64,000 nucleotides of DNA from Polaromonas sp. SP1 (lineage in GTDB: Bacteria > Pseudomonadota > Gammaproteobacteria > Burkholderiales > Burkholderiaceae_C). The translations under genes and the position numbers were made by a program. Positions 27,922 through 37,012 of the stretch are shown piece by piece. The notes below the pieces were generated by a model. It searched no databases and had not been told where the DNA came from. It worked only from the letters and a program-made list of their open reading frames with translations. Positions within the stretch are counted from its first letter, which is position 1, and every line of letters starts with the position of its first letter. The stretch covers positions 2,770,501 through 2,834,500 of the forward strand of contig NZ_CP031013.1 of assembly GCF_003711205.1 (NCBI RefSeq). The letters are read 5' to 3'.

Positions 27922-28803
27922 CTACAGGAACTCGCCGCGCGCCAGCACCACGACACCGCCGCTGACCCGCATTTCGCCCGCAGCATTGGCCGCGACCGTG
28001 ATTTTGCTGGGGCGGCCGACAAAGCGGCCCTGCTTGAGCGTGATGGTTTCGGCCATGGCCGCCGCGCGGTGCTGCCGCAGGTAAGCGCCCACCGGACCGG
28101 CGGCGCTGCCGGTGGCGATGTCTTCGACCAGCCCGGCGTTGTCCCAGGTGCGGCCTTCGCGCGCCGCCACATCCAGCACGTAGGCAAATTTGGCGCCCAC
28201 CGTGGCCAGCAGCGCCTCGAAATCAGGGTGCACGATCCTGGCGTGCTCCAGGCCGCCGGCTGCCGGCACCAGCAGGTAGGGCAGGCCGGTCGACACCACC
28301 TGCAGCGGAAAACGCACATCCAGTTGCGACTCTTCCAGGTTGAGCGCAGCCAGAAACGGCCGGCTGTCGGCGCGGCTCAGGGCGGGCTGGAAGCTGGCCA
28401 CGCCCTGGTTCATGCTGGCCTCGTAGGTGCCGGGTTTGCCTTCATGCCGCGTGGTGGTGAGCTGGACGGCGCGCGTGCCCAGCATCAGCGTCCATTCGGC
28501 ATCGGTTTGCTGCGGTGCCTGCAGGTGATGCAGCAGGCCCGCCGCGCCCAGCAGCGGGTGGCCGGCGAAGTCGAGCTCTTCTTCCATCGTGAAGATGCGC
28601 GCCTCAAAACGGGCGCCGGGGCCGTCGGGCGTCAAAAAAATGCTCTCGAACTGCCGCATCTCGATGGTCAGGCGCTGCATCACGCGGGCGGGCAGCGGGC
28701 TGTCGGGCAGGAACACCGTCAGGCCGTTGCCGGCCAGCGCTTCATGGGTGAAGACGTCGACCTGGTAGTAGCTGAGGCCGTGCAGGGGAGAGGGGGTCAT
28801 CAA
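27922..28803 (-). CDS. PhzF-family isomerase
   Basis: 293 aa, the normal length for PhzF/diaminopimelate-epimerase-fold proteins. The N-terminal QVDVFTHEALAGNGLTVFL and the Glu of MRQFESIF (about residue 53, the general acid/base in PhzF) are present. The second half repeats the fold (GSAAGPVGAYL). In PhzF the reaction is isomerisation of a dihydroxyanthranilate; stand-alone homologues such as this one have unknown substrates and there are no phenazine genes here. Confidence 0.9.
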   Translation of the reverse strand: MMTPSPLHGLSYYQVDVFTHEALAGNGLTVFLPDSPLPARVMQRLTIEMRQFESIFLTPDGPGARFEARIFTMEEELDFAGHPLLGAAGLLHHLQAPQQTDAEWTLMLGTRAVQLTTTRHEGKPGTYEASMNQGVASFQPALSRADSRPFLAALNLEESQLDVRFPLQVVSTGLPYLLVPAAGGLEHARIVHPDFEALLATVGAKFAYVLDVAAREGRTWDNAGLVEDIATGSAAGPVGAYLRQHRAAAMAETITLKQGRFVGRPSKITVAANAAGEMRVSGGVVVLARGEFL

Positions 28804-28933
28804 GGGGCTCCTTCAGCGGATTATCGCGGCGGCGTCCTACCTGTGTATCAGCGCTTGCAGCCCGGGCCGGCGCCGGGACGATGGTACAAAAAGCCATCCC
28901 CACTTCTTTTCCGGCCATTCGCCGGCCTCATTC

Positions 28934-29338
28934 ATGGACAGCACCAGCAGCGCCGCGTGGTACGCGCAACTCGCCAAACCGTTCTTTGCACCACCGGCTT
29001 CCGTCTTCGGCCCGGTGTGGACGGTGCTCTATGTCGTCATCGCCGTCAGCTTCGGCTATGTGCTGCTGCAAACACTCAAACGCCGTTTGCCTTTCAGCGT
29101 GCTGCTGCCCTTCATCCTGAACCTGGTGTTCAACCTGGCCTACACGCCCATCCAGTTCGGCCTGAAGAACAACATGCTGGCCAGCGTGGACATCCTGCTG
29201 GTGCTGGGCACGCTGGTGTGGGCCATGGCGGCCATCTGGCGGCGCGTGCGCTGGGTGGCGCTGGCCAACATTCCTTACCTGCTCTGGGTGGCGTTTGCCA
29301 CCGTGCTGCAGCTCAGCATCACCTGGCTGAACCGTTAA
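28934..29338 (+). CDS. tspO: TspO/MBR family membrane protein, short form
   Basis: 134 aa. It has the tryptophan-rich sensory protein signature W-Y--L-KP-F-PP--VFGPVWT-LY and the conserved NLVFNLAYTPIQFGLKNN. Four hydrophobic helices are visible. The first helix of the usual five-helix TspO, which precedes the WY motif, is missing. TspO binds tetrapyrroles and affects porphyrin and redox regulation in proteobacteria. The next gene starts 16 bases downstream, so the two are probably an operon. Confidence 0.88.
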   Translation: MDSTSSAAWYAQLAKPFFAPPASVFGPVWTVLYVVIAVSFGYVLLQTLKRRLPFSVLLPFILNLVFNLAYTPIQFGLKNNMLASVDILLVLGTLVWAMAAIWRRVRWVALANIPYLLWVAFATVLQLSITWLNR

Positions 29339-29354
29339 TCACCTGGATACGCCC

Positions 29355-30131
29355 ATGCCACCCACCCACACTCACTTGCCGCAACGCCCGCGCATGCTGC
29401 CCGCCATCGCACTGATCGCCGCGCTCGCCGTGTTGACCACCTCAGGCTGCGCCGTCTGGCGTATCCGCCAGTCGGCCGAGCTGGCGCGCCAGAGCGAACC
29501 CTTTGAAGCCTCTCCCGCCGGCGCCGCCGCCAGCCTGCTGGTGGTGGGCGACAGCACGGCCGTCGGCACCGGGGCGTCGTCGCCGGCCAACAGCGTGGCC
29601 GGCCTGATCGGGCAGGCGCACCCGCGGCTGAAGATCACCAACCGCGCCAAAGACGGTGCAAAGTTTGCCGACATCGCGGGGCAACTGAACGCCCTGGGCG
29701 ACCAGCGGTTTGACGCCATCCTGGTGCTGGGCGGCGGCAACGACGTGATCCGCCTCACACGCTACGAGACGCTGGAGCAGGACATCGCCCGCACCGCCGA
29801 GCTGGCGCGCACCCATGCCGGCCTGGTGGTGATGATGCCCAGCGGCAATGTGGGCAATGCGCCCTTTTTCTTTGCGCCGTGGTCGTGGTGGATGACGAAA
29901 CGCTCGCAGGTCCTGCACGGCTTTGTGCGCGAGGCCGCCAAAGACAACGGCGCGCTGTATGTGAACCTGTACAAGGACAAGGAACAAGACCCCTTTGCCC
30001 AGCGGCCGGATGAACTCAACGCCAAGGATGGGCTGCACCCCAGCGATGCGGGCTACCGCCTGTGGTTAAACGAACTCAACCAGCAGGCGGATTTTTCAAA
30101 CCGGCTGGCGGCTTTGCGCCGCCAAGGCTGA
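29355..30131 (+). CDS. SGNH/GDSL-type hydrolase, probable lipoprotein
   Basis: 258 aa. The N-terminal hydrophobic stretch ends in a lipobox-like TTSGC (about residue 32). SGNH catalytic blocks are present: VVGDSTAVGTG (Ser), LGGGNDVIR (Asn), and DGLHPSDAGY (Asp/His). It probably is an envelope esterase or acyl hydrolase. An internal ATG (residue 14) would give a more compact signal peptide. It follows tspO by 16 bases. Confidence 0.87.
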   Translation: MPPTHTHLPQRPRMLPAIALIAALAVLTTSGCAVWRIRQSAELARQSEPFEASPAGAAASLLVVGDSTAVGTGASSPANSVAGLIGQAHPRLKITNRAKDGAKFADIAGQLNALGDQRFDAILVLGGGNDVIRLTRYETLEQDIARTAELARTHAGLVVMMPSGNVGNAPFFFAPWSWWMTKRSQVLHGFVREAAKDNGALYVNLYKDKEQDPFAQRPDELNAKDGLHPSDAGYRLWLNELNQQADFSNRLAALRRQG

Positions 30132-30133
30132 GT

Positions 30134-30370
30134 TCAGATACCGAGCAGCTTCTTGGCGCCACCCAGCGCTTTCATGGAGTCGTCGTGCTTGCCTTCCTTG
30201 TGAAACTTTTCGCCGTCGGCGCGAAGCTCTTTGACTTTGGTCATGTCGGCGGCCGACAGTTTGGGGCTGGTCGCGAGTTTGGCGTCGATCGCCTTCATCT
30301 CGTTGGGGCAGTTGTGGGCAAAGGCCAGTGAAGATGTGGCAAGTGCCACGGCGGCGATGAGGAACTTCAT
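30134..30370 (-). CDS. Small exported protein, uncharacterised
   Basis: 78 aa with a clear Sec signal peptide (MKFLIAAVALATSSLAFA). The mature 60 residues are Lys/Asp-rich and helical (MKAIDAKLATSPKLSAADMTKVKELR), with a single Cys near the N-terminus. The start at 30370 is supported by GGAGATTCCC just upstream. I recall similar short proteins in Burkholderiales but no function. It is convergent with the SGNH hydrolase, with two bases between the stops. Confidence 0.8.
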   Translation of the reverse strand: MKFLIAAVALATSSLAFAHNCPNEMKAIDAKLATSPKLSAADMTKVKELRADGEKFHKEGKHDDSMKALGGAKKLLGI

Positions 30371-30536
30371 GGGAATCTCCGGCACGCGTCAGAAAATGCT
30401 GACCTGAAAATACTAGCCCACACGGTGCGGGGCTGCAAGGGCGCTTGCCCGCCCCATGGAGCCACCGCCTAAAATCCCGCATGGCCCCCGGCCTCCCCTG
30501 TTTTCTTCCATTCATCCATCCTCACCGGATCACCGC

Positions 30537-31199
30537 ATGTCCCTCCAAGTCATCGAAGCCCAGACGGGCGAGAACCCTGTCGCCACCATCATCATCATGC
30601 ACGGCCTGGGCGCGGACGGGCGCGACTTCCTGCCGTTTGCCGAGCAGATCGACCTGAGCGGCGTGGGGCCGGTGCGCTGGCTGTTTCCCAATGCGCCGCA
30701 GATCCCCGTCACCATCAACGGCGGCTATGTCATGCCCGCCTGGTACGACCTGCTGGGCGCCGACCTGGTGACGCGCCAGGACGAAGCCGGCTTGCGCAAG
30801 TCGCAGCTTGAAATCGACGCGCTGATCGAACATGAAAAGTCGCGCGGCATCCCGGCCCGCAAAATTGTGGTGGCGGGCTTTTCGCAAGGCTGCGCCATGG
30901 CGCTGATGACGGGCCTGCGCCATCAAGAACGCCTGGCCGGCATTGCCGGGCTGTCGGGCTACCTGCCGCTGGCCGACAAGACGGCTGCCGAGCGCAGCGC
31001 CGCCAGCAAAGACACGCCGATCTTTCTGGCCCACGGCACGCACGACGGCGTGGTGATCCTGCCGCGCGCCACCGCCTCGCGCGACGCGCTCACCGCCATG
31101 GGCCACCAGGTCGACTGGCATGAATACCGGATGGAGCACTCGGTATGCCCCGAAGAAGTGGCAGATCTTGAAGAATGGCTGCAGCGCGTGCTGGCCTGA
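30537..31199 (+). CDS. Carboxylesterase/phospholipase (alpha/beta hydrolase)
   Basis: 220 aa cytoplasmic esterase of the acyl-protein-thioesterase/carboxylesterase family. The triad is intact: Ser in VAGFSQGCAMAL, Asp in HGTHDGVV, His in YRMEHSVCPEE. The oxyanion block IIIMHGLGADGRDF and PNAPQIPVTINGGYVMPAWYD are typical. It is related to Pseudomonas carboxylesterase II. The start at 30537 gives the standard N-terminus. It stands alone. Confidence 0.93.
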   Translation: MSLQVIEAQTGENPVATIIIMHGLGADGRDFLPFAEQIDLSGVGPVRWLFPNAPQIPVTINGGYVMPAWYDLLGADLVTRQDEAGLRKSQLEIDALIEHEKSRGIPARKIVVAGFSQGCAMALMTGLRHQERLAGIAGLSGYLPLADKTAAERSAASKDTPIFLAHGTHDGVVILPRATASRDALTAMGHQVDWHEYRMEHSVCPEEVADLEEWLQRVLA

Positions 31200-31206
31200 G
31201 ATTTAT

Positions 31207-31270
31207 ATAAAAAGTGCCTCCAGCCCAGGATCCGCCTTGGCTTTTAGCTATCAAAAATATAGCAACTTGC
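31207..31270 (-). repeat. Dispersed AGCTAT-type palindromic repeat, copy D
   Basis: AAAGTGCCTCCAGCCC...CTTTTAGCTATCAAAAATATAGCAACTTGCC, same orientation as copy C. It lies between the convergent carboxylesterase and MFS genes. Confidence 0.8.
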
Positions 31271-31292
31271 CTGCGGATCCTGCGCGGCCGGT

Positions 31293-32585
31293 TCAGGCCG
31301 CTTGCCCGGCCGGCACGCCCCGTGCCATTTTCCGCACGCGCCACAGCAGGAAAAACGCGATGCTGAAGTTCAGCAGGTTCCAGGCAATGCCGTTGACGAA
31401 CGCCGCCTGGTAGGACCCCGTCAGGTCAAACACCTTGCCCGACATCCAGCCGCCCAGCGCCATGCCCAGCAAGGTGGCCATGATGACGGTGCCCACGCGC
31501 GCGCCGGCTTCGGCGGGCTCAAAGTACTCACGCACGATGATGGCGTAGGCCGGCACCAGGCCGCCCTGGAACAGGCCGAACAGCGCCGCAATCAGGTACA
31601 GCGACACCAGCCCGTCAAACGGCAGGAACAGCAGCAGCGCGATGCCTTGCAACACCGAGCCCAGCAGCAGCGTGCGCAGCCCGCCGATGCGGTCGCAGAT
31701 CGCGCCCGACACCAGCCGGCTCACCACGCCGCAGGCCAGCATCAACGACAGCATTTCGGCGCCGCGCGCGGCGCCGTAGCCCAGGTCGGTGCAGTACGAG
31801 ACGATGTGCACCTGCGGCATGGCCATTGCCACGCAGCAGGCCACACCGGCCACGCACAGCAGCAGCTGCGCCTTGCCCACGCTCAGGCCAAAAGGCATGC
31901 TGCTGATCGTCGCCGCGGCGCCGCTGCTTCCCACGGCGGAGGCCACGGCCACAGGCGGGCGTTTGCGCATCAACAGCGCCAGCGCGGTCATCGCCACAAA
32001 ACTGAACAGGCCCAGGGCCAGGTAGCTTTGCCGCCAGCCGACGGTTTCCACAAAGTGCTGCACGATGGGCGGCCAGATCGCGCCGCCCAGGTAGTTGCCG
32101 CTGGCGCACACCGCCACCGCAAAACCGCGCCGGCGCACAAACCACAGCGAGGTGTCGGCCAGCAGCGGCGCAAAGGTGGAGGCCGAGCCCAGAAAGCCGA
32201 TGAAGAGGCCGTGCGCCAGCGAGAACATCCAGATGTTGCTGGACATGGCCGCCAGCACAAAACCCAGGCCCAGGCCGGCCGCGCCAATCAGCAGCGGCAC
32301 CATCACGCCGAAGCGGTCGGCCAGCCGGCCCATCAGCACGCCGCCTATCCCGAAGCCGATCATCGAGAGCGTGTAGGGCATGGAGGCGTCGGCGCGCGAG
32401 ACGCCGAACTCGGCCTGCACCGCGGGCATCACCACGGCCACCACATACATGCCGCTGGCGCCCACGGTCATCAGCGCCAGCGTGACGAGCAGCCGCATCA
32501 CGGCATAACGCGAGTCGGCGAGTGAAGAGGGATCCGGGGAGGCGGCAGGCGCCGTGGTGGAGGCGGGTGGGCTCATGGGCGCCAA
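31293..32585 (-). CDS. Major facilitator superfamily transporter
   Basis: 430 aa with twelve predicted helices. MFS signatures are present at GGVLMGRLADRFGVMVPLL and again at AICDRIGGLRTLLLG in the second half. The sequence resembles the oxalate/formate antiporter-like or monocarboxylate branch (GGAIWPPIVQHFVETVGWR), so an organic anion is a likely substrate, although this is uncertain. A Ser/Pro/Ala-rich 25-residue N-terminus precedes the first helix; a second Met is three codons downstream. Confidence 0.88.
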   Translation of the reverse strand: MAPMSPPASTTAPAASPDPSSLADSRYAVMRLLVTLALMTVGASGMYVVAVVMPAVQAEFGVSRADASMPYTLSMIGFGIGGVLMGRLADRFGVMVPLLIGAAGLGLGFVLAAMSSNIWMFSLAHGLFIGFLGSASTFAPLLADTSLWFVRRRGFAVAVCASGNYLGGAIWPPIVQHFVETVGWRQSYLALGLFSFVAMTALALLMRKRPPVAVASAVGSSGAAATISSMPFGLSVGKAQLLLCVAGVACCVAMAMPQVHIVSYCTDLGYGAARGAEMLSLMLACGVVSRLVSGAICDRIGGLRTLLLGSVLQGIALLLFLPFDGLVSLYLIAALFGLFQGGLVPAYAIIVREYFEPAEAGARVGTVIMATLLGMALGGWMSGKVFDLTGSYQAAFVNGIAWNLLNFSIAFFLLWRVRKMARGVPAGQAA

Positions 32586-32651
32586 GCGTACACCAGCGCC
32601 TTCTGCCTTGCCGATGCGGGCCGGGTTGAGGCCCGAAGGCCGGGAGAGAGC

Positions 32652-33464
32652 TTAAAGCGGCGAGGGCTGGGTCGACTCGTAGCCGACGGCCGGGCCGGCG
32701 TCGCCGCCTTTGCTGAGTTCCTGGTCGCGGATCCTGAACAGGCTTTCAAGGTCTTTCATCGCGTCGTTGTCGGGGGCCGCTGCAGCGCGGGGCGCGGCTG
32801 CGGCTTGCGCCGGCGCCTGCATTTGGCCCAGCGCCGCAATGATGGGCGCCGCTGCGGCGGCTGCCGTGGCGGCGCTCATGGGCGCGGGGGCCAGCGCTGC
32901 CTGGCGTGCGGTGAATGCTGCGGACGGGGCCATCGGCACAGGCGCAACCGGCGCGGCAGCCGGTGCGGCCATGGGCGACATCCGCGGCGCCACGGGCATA
33001 GTCCTGGCCGGGTCGGCCCAGAAGGTTTTCTCGGGCATGGTTTTGTAGGGGCAGGTGTCGGCCACTTCCAGCTGCCATGAAATGCCGTGCAGCCACAGGG
33101 AGGCCTGGGGCTCGAAGCGGGTGATTTCCACCATCAGCGCGGTCTGGAAGGCGTGGGCGTAATTCAGCAGCCGGTCGTCCCATTGGCGCACCACCAGCCG
33201 CACATACATGCCGGGGCCGCGGCTGCGGCTGGACACCACCATCATCTGGCAGTCGATCCAGCGCGGCGGAATGCCGTATTTGCGCAGCGCATCGCGCAGC
33301 AGCACCTGCACCAGCTGGCGGCGGGTGGCGTTGTCCGAGCCGTCTTCAATGGTCAGGGGGTTGTCCCGGCTCGAGACCGGAGGGCGTGTGGACACCGCCT
33401 GCCTGGCAGGCCCGCCGAACAGGCTGGCTATCAAATTTTTCATTTTGGGTGCGGGTTCTGACAT
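32652..33464 (-). CDS. Uncharacterised protein with Ala/Pro-rich tail, paralogue of the gene at 22527
   Basis: 270 aa from the ATG at 33464. Residues about 35-140 form the domain shared with 22527-22967 (RRQLVQVLLRDALRKYGIP, WIDCQMMVVSS, FQTALMVEITRFEP, WLHGISWQL, CPYK). A low-complexity Ala/Pro/Met-rich linker of about 100 residues follows, then a C-terminal helix with DLESLFRIRDQELSKG. No signal peptide. I do not recognise the family. The linker suggests a tethered, possibly protein-binding C-terminus. Start could instead be the Met seven codons on. Confidence 0.72.
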   Translation of the reverse strand: MSEPAPKMKNLIASLFGGPARQAVSTRPPVSSRDNPLTIEDGSDNATRRQLVQVLLRDALRKYGIPPRWIDCQMMVVSSRSRGPGMYVRLVVRQWDDRLLNYAHAFQTALMVEITRFEPQASLWLHGISWQLEVADTCPYKTMPEKTFWADPARTMPVAPRMSPMAAPAAAPVAPVPMAPSAAFTARQAALAPAPMSAATAAAAAAPIIAALGQMQAPAQAAAAPRAAAAPDNDAMKDLESLFRIRDQELSKGGDAGPAVGYESTQPSPL

Positions 33465-33801
33465 TTCCTTTGGCCGCGCGCCTCTCAAACTGGGTTGTTT
33501 GACGAGGCTGAAGACCAAAAGCCAATGTGTTACTGAATGTTTTTTATCGTCGTTCAGGTCATCAGACAAGTCAAGGTCGTTTCTGCAAGTTCACCCGTTC
33601 GCGTCGCTCGCTTTCCACAATCAAAAGACTAAAGTGTGGATTTGTGCATAAAAAAGAGGCGTATGGCCCAAATCCCACCGACGTGCAGGCGGACGCCGCC
33701 AGACCCCTTCCGGACTGTGCTGGCAAGCCCCGGGGCGCCAGCGCAAAGCGCCGTGCTGTGATAACTTCCACGCCAATTCAAGACTCTGGGGGAATGACGA
33801 T
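33465..33801. other. Gene-free divergent region upstream of gshA
   Basis: 337 bp between the uncharacterised gene and gshA. The stretch 33520-33660 is AT-richer and probably holds the promoters. I see no convincing ORF, repeat or named operator in it. Confidence 0.4.
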
Positions 33802-35373
33802 ATGACCAAGTTGCAGGCGCCTGCGGGCCCGCTACAGGACCGCCTGAAAGCGCTCACCCCGGCCCGGCTCCAGGGCATGCGCCGCGGCATCGAGAAAGAA
33901 AGCCTGCGCGCCCAGCCCGGCGGCGGCCTGGCCCTCACGCCGCACCCGGCCGCCCTGGGTTCGGCCCTCACACACCCCAGCATCACCACCGACTTCAGCG
34001 AATCGCAGGTCGAGCTGGTGACCGGCGCGCACACCAGCCCCGAAGCCGCCCTGCAGGAGCTGACCGAGCTGCACCAGTTCACCTACAGCACCATGAAGGC
34101 GCTGGGCGACGAGATGCTCTGGGTCTCCAGCATGCCCTGCGGCCTGCCGACCGACGAAACCATTCCCATCGCCCGCTTCGGCTCGTCCAACGTCGGGCGC
34201 GCCAAGAGCGTCTACCGCATGGGCCTGTCGCACCGCTACGGCCGGCGCATGCAGACGATCTCGGGCATCCACTACAACTGGTCGCTGCCGGGCGTGACCA
34301 GCGAGCAGTACTTTGCGCTGATCCGCAATTTCCGCCGCCAGGCGTTTTTGCTGCTGTACCTCTTTGGCGCCTCGCCCGCCGTGTGTTCGTCCTTCGTCGC
34401 CGGCCGCCAGCACGAGCTGCAGACCCTGAACAGCGGCACCATGTATATGCCGCACGGCACCTCGCTGCGCATGGGGCGCCTGGGCTACCAGAGCGATGCG
34501 CAGGCCTCGCTCGCCGTGAGCTACAACAGCCTGGATGGCTACGGCGGCTCGCTGCAGGACGCGCTGACGCGCCCGTACCCGGCTTACGAGGCCGTCGGCA
34601 TCCGCAACCCGGGGGGCGACTACAACCAGCTGGCCACCACCTTGCTGCAGATTGAAAACGAGTTCTACGGCACCATCCGCCCCAAACGCGTGATCTTCCC
34701 CGGCGAGCGCCCGCTGCATGCGCTGCGCGAGCGCGGTGTTGAATACATCGAAGTGCGCCTGATGGACCTGGACCCGTTCGAGACGGTCGGCATCAACGCG
34801 CAGACCATGCGTTTTCTCGATGTGTTTTTGCTGCACTGCCTGCTCAGCGACAGCCCCAGGGACACACCGCAGGAAATCGCCGAGCTCAAGCACAACCAGC
34901 ACCAGACGGCCGCGCGCGGCCGCGAGCCGGGCCTGAAGCTCAAGCGCGGCGGGCAGGAAGTCACGCTGACCGGCTGGGGCGCCGAAGTCGTCGCCCAGTG
35001 CGCGCCCATCGCAGCCGCCCTGGACGCCGCGCACGGCGGCACGCTCTACAGCGACACCCTTACCGCGGCCAGCGCCGCGCTGCTGGATCCGTCGACCTTG
35101 CCCTCGGCCCGCGTGCTGGCGGCCATGGCCTCCGGGCACGACAACTCCTTCGTCGGCTTTGCCCGCGCGCAGTCCCTGAAAACGCAAGCCGTCCTGCAGG
35201 CCCAGCCGCTGGCGGCAGAGCAGCTTGCGCACTTTGCCACCCTGACGGAAACCTCCATCCAGGAGCAAAAAAAGATCGAAGCCTCGGACACCATGCCGTT
35301 TGAGGTCTACCGGCAACAGTACGTGTCGGCTGAGCGCCTGGGCATGCCCGGCCGCGAGGCTGTCGCGATCTGA
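33802..35373 (+). CDS. gshA: Glutamate-cysteine ligase (proteobacterial type)
   Basis: 523 aa, the normal size for class I GshA. It catalyses ATP-dependent formation of gamma-glutamylcysteine, the first step of glutathione synthesis. Signature blocks: GIEKESLR at the N-terminus, TDFSESQVELVTG, WVSSMPCGLP, and HYNWSLP. The RLGYQSDAQASLAVSYNSL region is typical. gshB is not adjacent. It sits alone behind an AT-richer promoter region; GGGGGA precedes the start. Confidence 0.96.
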   Translation: MTKLQAPAGPLQDRLKALTPARLQGMRRGIEKESLRAQPGGGLALTPHPAALGSALTHPSITTDFSESQVELVTGAHTSPEAALQELTELHQFTYSTMKALGDEMLWVSSMPCGLPTDETIPIARFGSSNVGRAKSVYRMGLSHRYGRRMQTISGIHYNWSLPGVTSEQYFALIRNFRRQAFLLLYLFGASPAVCSSFVAGRQHELQTLNSGTMYMPHGTSLRMGRLGYQSDAQASLAVSYNSLDGYGGSLQDALTRPYPAYEAVGIRNPGGDYNQLATTLLQIENEFYGTIRPKRVIFPGERPLHALRERGVEYIEVRLMDLDPFETVGINAQTMRFLDVFLLHCLLSDSPRDTPQEIAELKHNQHQTAARGREPGLKLKRGGQEVTLTGWGAEVVAQCAPIAAALDAAHGGTLYSDTLTAASAALLDPSTLPSARVLAAMASGHDNSFVGFARAQSLKTQAVLQAQPLAAEQLAHFATLTETSIQEQKKIEASDTMPFEVYRQQYVSAERLGMPGREAVAI

Positions 35374-35620
35374 TTCACGACGGTGCGTCGGTTTTAAAAA
35401 CGGCGCGCTGCTGGTGCGCAGGCGGGGCTAGCACCCACATCGTTGATGTTTGCCGTACACGTTTGGTGCACCGCCTGACGCCGGACTGACATCGGCCGCG
35501 CGCGCTGCGCCATGCAGCCAAAGATGAAACCCTGATGACAGAGTGCACACCCTAATTCCGGCGTGAGCGCACTGTTAGCCTTTCTTCAGAGCGCTCCTGC
35601 TCTGCACGTCAAAGGCATGT

Positions 35621-36220
35621 ATGAAGCATCTTTCTTTCACCACGCTGGCCCTGTCATGTGCGCTGCCCCTTTTGTTTGCCTGCGCGCCCTTGCAGGCGGC
35701 AGAACCTGAACAGCCCGGCGTCGCGTGGCAGCCCACGCTGCAGGCCGGCGCGGCCACGCTGCAGCTCAACGGCGCGGGTGTCCGCACGCAGGGCGTGGGC
35801 GGGCTCTACGCCGCGGGCCTTTACCTCGACCAGAAACTCGCCACGCCCGACGCGGTGTGGCGCAATGGCGCTGCCAAACAGCTGCGTGTGGTCATGCTGC
35901 GTGATGCCGGCGCCGCCGAGATGGGCGACTTGCTGGCGCGCGGCATGGTAGCCAATGCCAGCGACGAAGAGCTTTCGCGGCTGGCGCCCATGCTGTTTCG
36001 CCTCGGCGAAATACTGGGCGGGCAACAACGGCTGGCCGCTGGCGACAGCTTCCAGATCGACTGGCAGCCCGGGCTGGGCACGGCCATCCGCATCAACGGC
36101 CAATTGCAGGGCGAGCCCTTTCGCGAACCCGAAGCTTTTGGTGTGATGCTGCGCCTGTGGCTGGGCCCGCAGCCGGCAGACGGCGTGCTGAAAAACGCCT
36201 TGCTTGGCCGAGCCGCCTGA
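35621..36220 (+). CDS. Chalcone-isomerase-fold exported protein
   Basis: 199 aa. A signal peptide (residues 1-26) is followed by a CHI-like domain: LQLNGAGVRTQGVGGLYAAGLYLDQK, RLGEILGGQQRLAAGDSFQIDW and a C-terminal FGVMLRLWLGPQPADGVLKNALLG. Bacterial CHI-like proteins of this kind are periplasmic, probably bind fatty-acid-like ligands, and lack flavonoid activity as far as is known. Single-gene unit. Confidence 0.87.
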   Translation: MKHLSFTTLALSCALPLLFACAPLQAAEPEQPGVAWQPTLQAGAATLQLNGAGVRTQGVGGLYAAGLYLDQKLATPDAVWRNGAAKQLRVVMLRDAGAAEMGDLLARGMVANASDEELSRLAPMLFRLGEILGGQQRLAAGDSFQIDWQPGLGTAIRINGQLQGEPFREPEAFGVMLRLWLGPQPADGVLKNALLGRAA

Positions 36221-36254
36221 GCGTCCATTCCGGTGTCGCGCCGGGCTTATGAAT

Positions 36255-36312
36255 GAAATAGCCCGCCAGCAAAGTATCTGCCTGGGCTGGTAGCTATCAA
36301 ATCAGGAGCAAC
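36255..36312 (-). repeat. Dispersed AGCTAT-type palindromic repeat, copy E
   Basis: AGCCCGCCAGC...CCTGGGCTGGTAGCTATCAAATCAGGAGCAACC. The right arm has drifted from ATAGC to GGAGC. It lies between the CHI-like gene and the Lrp gene. Confidence 0.65.
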
Positions 36313-36369
36313 CGCGATGCGGCCGGAGGCCTCAGGCAGGGTCTGGAGCCGCCTCGGCCTGCCTGGTCA

Positions 36370-36843
36370 TCACGCCTCAGGTTCTTCCAGCGGTATCTTT
36401 GTTTCGAATTTGGAACAGTTCATGGCGAAGGTGCTCTTGAAATTGCGCACGTTGTTGCTGGAGGAAAACACCTCGCGCGTGAACGTGTGGTAGCGCTCCA
36501 TCGACGCCGAGTTGACGATCAGCAGGAAGTCGAATTCTCCGGAGACTTCGTAGCAGGCCATCACATCGCCTTCGGCCGCCATCTTCTTTTCGAAGTTGCG
36601 CAGCAGCGCATCGTTCTGCTTGTCCAGCTCCACCGAGACGAATACCGTCAAAGGCCGGCCGACGCGAAGCCGGTCGACGATGGCCACCTCTTTGAGCAGC
36701 ACCCCGCTGGCCTTGAGCTGGGCAATGCGCCGCTGGCAGGTGGCGGCTGAGGCGTGCACCTGTTCGGCCAGCGTGCGCAGCGGCACGGTCGCGTCCTGCT
36801 GCAGCAGGTTCAGGATCTGGGTGTCGAGCCGGTCCAGGGTCAT
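36370..36843 (-). CDS. Lrp/AsnC-family transcriptional regulator
   Basis: 157 aa. An N-terminal HTH (LDRLDTQILNLLQQDATVPL, then QVHASAATCQRRIAQLKASG) and a C-terminal RAM/AsnC ligand domain (GDVMACYEVSGEFDFLLIV). It senses an amino acid and regulates nearby catabolic genes in most relatives. It is divergent from the amidohydrolase-dpaL operon and probably controls it. The ATG at 36843 has GAGG upstream, better than the one four codons earlier. Confidence 0.93.
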   Translation of the reverse strand: MTLDRLDTQILNLLQQDATVPLRTLAEQVHASAATCQRRIAQLKASGVLLKEVAIVDRLRVGRPLTVFVSVELDKQNDALLRNFEKKMAAEGDVMACYEVSGEFDFLLIVNSASMERYHTFTREVFSSSNNVRNFKSTFAMNCSKFETKIPLEEPEA

Positions 36844-37012
36844 GCGGGGCCTCACAAGCGAATGAAACAGGAAGGAAGTGGGAAATTATCCCGAAAGAGT
36901 TCTGGCGATGAGTCAAAGCATTCAAATGCTGCACCAAATCGATAAATTTTTTCAATCATGCTCCCTAAGATCAACCATTGGATCACCCCTCCACACCTAC
37001 CGGAGCCCCTTC

